A stretch of 16,022 bases of DNA from Chitinophagales bacterium. Its GTDB lineage: Bacteria; Bacteroidota; Bacteroidia; Chitinophagales; JAHDHT01. Each line of letters opens with the position of its first letter. Positions within the stretch are counted from its first letter, which is position 1. This document shows, piece by piece, positions 13,316-16,022 of this stretch. A program made the position numbers and the translations under genes. Where the stretch lies: the NCBI GenBank assembly GCA_020631175.1, contig JAHDHT010000089.1, positions 1-16,022 of the forward strand, given 5' to 3'. Below the pieces are notes generated by a model. It saw only the letters and a list, made by a program, of their open reading frames with translations, was not told where the DNA came from and did no database searches.

Positions 13316-13599
13316 GATACTTTGGATTTAAATTGATATTTATAAACTGTTGTGTTAGTTTTTGAGATTGATATTTGTCTCGTTACATGTCCGCTTTTCC
13401 TTAATATTCCTAATGCGTTGACAATTCTCACTTTCAAATTTTCCCTTTCATTTGCTTTTAGATCTTCATCCGTAAATGGATGAATCAGTATTTTAAGCAG
13501 TTCAGTTGCTTCAAATTGCTTACTTTTTGAGGCTTCCAGTTCATGCATAAGCTTGATTTTTAAGGAAAATCCGTATAGTTCATCGAAATTCATCTGCAC
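13312..13599 (-). CDS. Winged-helix-like DNA-binding protein, probable regulator
   Basis: A 95-residue protein. Residues 45-90 read as a winged helix: helix NERENLKVRIVNALGILRK, then SGHVTRQISISK and a wing strand TTVYKYQF. The first part has two helices (FSLKIKLMHELEAS, FEATELLKILI). Small proteins of this type usually bind DNA as dimers and regulate nearby promoters. It is the first gene of the ATPase block, with its start facing the plus-strand gene across 56 bases that hold a 32-base palindrome. Autoregulation and control of the divergent gene are therefore likely. The fold is judged from sequence pattern only. Confidence 0.6.
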   Translation of the reverse strand: MQMNFDELYGFSLKIKLMHELEASKSKQFEATELLKILIHPFTDEDLKANERENLKVRIVNALGILRKSGHVTRQISISKTNTTVYKYQFKSKVS

Positions 13600-13608
13600 T
13601 AATTAGAT

Positions 13609-13640
13609 GGATAAAAATACAAATAATTGTACATTTATCC
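13609..13640. promoter_or_regulatory. Divergent promoter region with 14-4-14 palindromic operator
   Basis: Between the minus-strand start at 13599 and the plus-strand ATG at 13656, GGATAAAAATACAA (13609-13622) and TTGTACATTTATCC (13627-13640) form inverted arms with 12 of 14 positions matching around ATAA. Its location covers both divergent promoters. Bound by a dimeric repressor it would switch both directions at once. The adjacent winged-helix-like protein is the natural candidate. Confidence 0.6.
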
Positions 13641-13655
13641 TTAAATATTAAGCAA

Positions 13656-14270
13656 ATGAAAATTTTATTGACAAGAAAACCGTCTGGGAAAAACTCTTTA
13701 AGCATTCAGGCAATTATCCAGACCGGATCTGCTCTGGCATGGAAAGGGAAGCATTTTTACTTAATGGATAGGACTTTCCTGCACGATACGAATCTGAATT
13801 TGGATGAAATAATTCAACAAATTGAATACGGATTCAAGCATAAGAAAATGACTTCAAATACAAGCAAAGAATTTGATTTCTACTTTTATCATAACGGAAT
13901 TGGACGTTTCCATTTTAAGAAGTTGTCGAAGGAGGAGTTTGATTCATATCAATTATGGATGCCAAACACTATTAAAGATGAAAACTGGATTACATCGGAA
14001 TATAGGCAGGAACCATTTAAACAAGATCAAGATCAAAATATAAATAGCCATCATTTATCAGGATCTCGTCAAGATAAAGTCGAAACATCAGATCATTTGC
14101 ATATTGACTTTTCAGATTCGGATCAAGATCATAATCAGGAAGGTGTTCCAGATGAAATTGATGAGGATGTCTTGAAGATGGAACCTGATGGATCTCCAGT
14201 TGAAAATGATGATCTGAATCTGGATGATAAACCGGATCAAGATCTTAATCCGGAAGGATCTGCGGAATAA
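13656..14270 (+). CDS. Only plus-strand gene; acidic-tailed unknown protein
   Basis: A 204-residue soluble protein. Residues 1-120 are an alpha/beta domain, mildly basic, rich in Phe/Tyr/His (SALAWKGKHFYLMDRTF, FDFYFYHNGIGRFHFKKL). From about 127 to the end it is a low-complexity acidic tail (QDQDQN, FSDSDQDHNQEG, DEIDEDV, DLNLDDKPDQDLNPEG) encoded by many GATC sites. A DNA-mimic-like or partner-binding tail is possible. Orientation opposite to all other genes, its own terminator, and an operator shared with the winged-helix gene suggest an early, separately controlled gene such as a regulator, an ssDNA-binding accessory or an anti-defence factor. No family recognised. The ATG is preceded by AT-rich sequence with no clear ribosome site. 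Confidence 0.65.
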   Translation: MKILLTRKPSGKNSLSIQAIIQTGSALAWKGKHFYLMDRTFLHDTNLNLDEIIQQIEYGFKHKKMTSNTSKEFDFYFYHNGIGRFHFKKLSKEEFDSYQLWMPNTIKDENWITSEYRQEPFKQDQDQNINSHHLSGSRQDKVETSDHLHIDFSDSDQDHNQEGVPDEIDEDVLKMEPDGSPVENDDLNLDDKPDQDLNPEGSAE

Positions 14271-14294
14271 GAGCTCAATTACTACAATATTCGA

Positions 14295-14325
14295 AAGCGG
14301 ACAATTGATTTTGTCCGCTTTTTTT
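14295..14325 (+). terminator. Strong intrinsic terminator of the plus-strand gene
   Basis: AAGCGGACAA (14295-14304) and TTGTCCGCTT (14311-14320) form a perfect 10-bp stem with a 6-base loop, running into a T-tract to 14325. It starts 25 bases after the stop at 14270. Textbook Rho-independent form on the plus strand. Confidence 0.85.
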
Positions 14326-14334
14326 ATGCATACT

Positions 14335-14482
14335 TTCTACATTCATTCTACACAAATTCTACAATTCTACTTTCAATTTATTCATATTACATCTTTCTTT
14401 TATTTCTTTTTTATTGAAAGAGAAAGAGTAATAATAAACAAGTGTTAGTCTTGTGAAAAATGTAGAATGTAGAATTGTAGAA
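14335..14482. repeat. TTCTAC repeat array B, direct and inverted
   Basis: TTCTAC occurs at 14335, 14346, 14357 and 14365 (spacings 11, 11, 8). Its complement GTAGAA follows at 14462, 14469 and 14477 (spacings 7, 8). Read on the minus strand, the second cluster has the same spacing as array A at 1475-1496. The region lies between convergent genes and has no open frame worth calling. Candidate for an origin, iterons or a recombination site. One more TTCTAC lies at 14582. Confidence 0.7.
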
Positions 14483-14571
14483 AGCTGAATTTGAAGTAAA
14501 AAAGGCATAAATGAAAGCAGCAAAACCGCAAATTCAAATTGTTTACTCCGTAAGGAGTGGGAGGGATTTGA

Positions 14572-14759
14572 TAAACTGAATTTCTACGGCGTCAAAAGAT
14601 ATGCTTTGCGAGCAAAGCATGTAAAATATCAATGCTTGCGCATTGCACAAACTGCATGCTCCGCACCTTCTATGAAGCGATTTTGTAAACTGAATTTAAG
14701 AAAGGATAAAAGGTATGCTTTGCAAGCAAAGCATGTTTAATATTAATGCTTGCGCATTA
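14572..14759. repeat. Two 74-base direct repeats with conserved hairpins
   Basis: Copy 1 spans 14572-14645 and copy 2 spans 14686-14759, offset by exactly 114 bases. Both begin TAAACTGAATTT. Both contain the 9-2-9 hairpin ATGCTTTGC..GCAAAGCAT (14601-14620 and 14715-14734) and end with a second hairpin AATGC-TTGC-GCATT. In the 46-base core I count five differences. One pair of them keeps base pairing (outer pair C-G in copy 1, T-A in copy 2). The small inverted repeat ACTCC-GTAA-GGAGT lies just upstream (14545-14558). Copy 2 overlaps the stop codon of the minus-strand gene ending at 14757. Confidence 0.75.
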
Positions 14760-14999
14760 TGTTGCGGTAAATAAGATGTTGTGGATCTTTTGGTCTGTCT
14801 CTCTGGCTTCTTTATTGAGTACAGCTATTTCGCATTTTAGATTCAATGCTTTCTGGAGGGTATAAGGGCAATGTCCTATTGTGTTAAGTATTCTTTCAAG
14901 TTCGCTTAATTCTATTGATTTAAGGTGAATTAGATCAATTATTTGGTTGTATACGGATCTAAGCACAAGGATTTGTTTTTTATCGCCTGTATGAAGCAT
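14757..14999 (-). CDS. Small helical hypothetical protein
   Basis: An 80-residue protein, largely helical (QILVLRSVYNQIIDLIHL, ELSELERILNTIG, LQKALNLKCEIAVLNKEA) with heptad-like leucines, so a coiled coil or small helical bundle is likely. No membrane segment. It is the last gene of the replication-side block. Its stop codon lies within the hairpin of repeat copy 2, so the 3' end of the transcript would be structured. It starts 13 bases after the previous stop. Function unknown. Confidence 0.6.
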   Translation of the reverse strand: MLHTGDKKQILVLRSVYNQIIDLIHLKSIELSELERILNTIGHCPYTLQKALNLKCEIAVLNKEARETDQKIHNILFTAT

Positions 15000-15012
15000 T
15001 CAAACAACTGTT

Positions 15013-15357
15013 TCACCATGTTTTTACAAATACATATCCTTTCCGGATAAGATCTGTCCAATCTTCCGGCGTATGGATGCTAAGAAGATCCGCTCTCCAG
15101 TATTGTTGAAAATATCTATTCTTTACCAATATACTTATATCAGATCTTGGAACGGCTTCTGTTTTCGATTCTCCAGAAAACATTTGGCTGTACTTTTTTA
15201 CTGGCACGTAACCTTCCGGCACATTTACTAAATACTTATTGAATGCAAGATCTTCTCGGATCCAGTTCAAATCCTGATCACGTTTACTAATTATTTCAGG
15301 AATAGGATCTTGAATGTATGACATGAGATTGATCGGATTTTTACTCAATGAATTCAT
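15013..15357 (-). CDS. Hypothetical protein after the VirE-type gene
   Basis: A 114-residue soluble protein. It starts MNSLSKNPINLMSYIQDP, with helices and a Tyr-rich middle (YLVNVPEGYVPVKKYSQMF), then QYWRADLLSIHTPEDWTDLIRKG and a final strand. I recognise no family or catalytic motif. It lies 8 bases downstream of the VirE-type gene and in the same direction, so it is probably co-transcribed with replication functions. The final part has the look of a small helix-turn-helix (EDWTDLIRKGYVFV), but that is weak. Confidence 0.55.
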   Translation of the reverse strand: MNSLSKNPINLMSYIQDPIPEIISKRDQDLNWIREDLAFNKYLVNVPEGYVPVKKYSQMFSGESKTEAVPRSDISILVKNRYFQQYWRADLLSIHTPEDWTDLIRKGYVFVKTW

Positions 15358-15365
15358 ATTCTTTT

Positions 15366-16022
15366 TTATTTAAACGGTATATCATCGTCTGTATCCGTTG
15401 TATTTTTTTGATCGAATAGATCCTTTTGATCCAGACTTTTATTTGAATTTATATTTGGATTTTCATCTGGTGGAACATTCACTCCTACTAATTCAGCTTT
15501 TTGAGAGTCTGTTACTCTTACAACTGTATATACTTTGGTCGGCTTATCTCTCCATGTAACACGTGCGCTTTTCATTTTTCCGAAATTGCGTCTTAATGCT
15601 GTATTTAAATTTGACTGATTTAAATTCCATCCATAAGCAAGTTTTGATAATTCAGAAAATATCATACCGGCACTTAATTTTAATACCGTTGTATCTTCTT
15701 TTTGTGCAAGTCTAAAATGATTAAGAAGAAAGTCTTCCTCTTTTGAAATTTTGAGAAAGTTTCTATTAATAGCCTCTTGTAATTTTTTACTAATCGGGTC
15801 AAAGTAAGATGTGTTCTTTTTTTCTTCATAAATTTCATACGCTTGACTCCAAAATTTACTCCTCTCAAGATCTGAATTGTGCAGCCTGTCCAGATCCACA
15901 CTTAAACAAGGCACTAAAAGAAATCTTCTGTTTTGGACATCAGTTAGTAACTGCATTCCGTTTATTGTTGCGCAAAAAGATGCCAGTCGTTTAATCGTAT
16001 CTGGATTATTTTCATAGTGTTT
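15366..16022 (-). CDS. VirE-type helicase/primase protein, C-terminal part only
   Basis: The frame is open to the right edge, so the ATG at 15956 is internal and 218 C-terminal residues are visible. Near the edge, RLASFCATINGMQLLTDVQ followed by NRRFLLVPC matches the 'R.ASF.gt.N...fL.D..gnRRFL' signature of VirE-family (D5/SF3-like) ATPases of Bacteroidota mobile elements. The N-terminal primase-like and Walker regions would lie beyond the window. After a helical region, SELSKLAYGWNLNQSNLNT and RVTWRDKPTKVYTVVRV resemble the winged-helix-like DUF3874 end. The final 40 residues are a polar Asp/Asn-rich tail. Role: helicase or initiator for replication of the element. Virus, plasmid or integrative element cannot be told from this gene alone. 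Confidence 0.7.
   Translation of the reverse strand, partial: KHYENNPDTIKRLASFCATINGMQLLTDVQNRRFLLVPCLSVDLDRLHNSDLERSKFWSQAYEIYEEKKNTSYFDPISKKLQEAINRNFLKISKEEDFLLNHFRLAQKEDTTVLKLSAGMIFSELSKLAYGWNLNQSNLNTALRRNFGKMKSARVTWRDKPTKVYTVVRVTDSQKAELVGVNVPPDENPNINSNKSLDQKDLFDQKNTTDTDDDIPFK

Noticed and set aside
14511..14579. 22-codon plus-strand frame starting ATGAAAGCAGC
   Set aside because: Too short, Arg/Ser-like random composition, and it runs into the repeat region with no conserved feature.
14572..14759. CRISPR array or integron attC-type sites
   Set aside because: Only two copies, each with internal hairpins and no regular spacers, and no cas or integrase genes in the window.
15366..15956. 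Complete 196-residue gene starting at ATG 15956
   Set aside because: The frame stays open to the window edge and the VirE-type signature begins before that Met, so the gene is a C-terminal fragment cut by the window.
1..16022. tRNA, rRNA, insertion sequence or transposase genes
   Set aside because: No cloverleaf, rRNA core or transposase motif was seen on either strand.

Overview
The window looks like most of the genome of a tailless, membrane-containing double-stranded DNA virus, or a virus-derived mobile element, of a Bacteroidota host (Flavobacteriia or Cytophagia-like). The host assignment is inference. It rests on the A+T-rich sequence, start codons without clear Shine-Dalgarno sites, a VirE-type replication protein of a kind common in Bacteroidota elements, and secreted proteins with thrombospondin type 3 (TSP3) calcium repeats. 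I see no terminase, portal, tail, integrase, rRNA or tRNA gene. The strongest viral marker is a 199-residue FtsK/HerA-type ATPase resembling the genome-packaging ATPases of PRD1/PM2-like viruses. It sits beside a run of about twelve small proteins that each have one predicted membrane segment.

Layout. All genes but one are on the minus strand, so they read from right to left. (1) 16022-14757: replication side, with the C-terminal part of a VirE-type helicase cut by the window edge and two small unknown genes. (2) 14759-14271: a 490-base non-coding region between convergent genes. It holds a strong terminator, an array of TTCTAC repeats in both orientations, and two 74-base direct repeats that contain hairpins. 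(3) 14270-13656: the only plus-strand gene, with an acidic C-terminal half, diverging from the next block across a 32-base palindrome. (4) 13599-11442: five tightly coupled genes, including a small winged-helix-like protein and the ATPase, ending at a nested inverted repeat. (5) 11292-1884: a 9.4-kb late-type operon of 16 genes. It encodes a candidate capsid protein, small membrane proteins, a tail-anchored M15 peptidase, a matrixin metalloprotease, a 733-residue cysteine-rich exported protein, a TSP3 stalk protein, a basic-tailed DNA-binding candidate and a membrane-anchored thioredoxin-like protein. (6) 1791-1: one small gene, a second TTCTAC array, a terminator abutting a start codon, a basic protein, and a GIY-YIG nuclease cut by the left edge.

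How the parts may work together (inference). The VirE-type protein replicates the DNA. The winged-helix protein controls the divergent promoters. The ATPase pumps DNA into a membrane-lined shell studded with the small membrane proteins. The M15 peptidase opens peptidoglycan on entry or exit. Three consecutive exported proteins (matrixin, 733-residue protein, TSP3 protein) share a Phe-Cys-Gly-Trp/Tyr motif near their N-termini and may form one surface or spike assembly. The thioredoxin-like protein could manage their disulfides.

Three DNA-level patterns stand out. GATC and CCGG are strongly enriched inside genes and shape the protein composition. A spaced TTCTAC array occurs in inverted orientation at both ends of the virion gene block. 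A hairpin repeat near the replication genes is duplicated with a compensatory base change.
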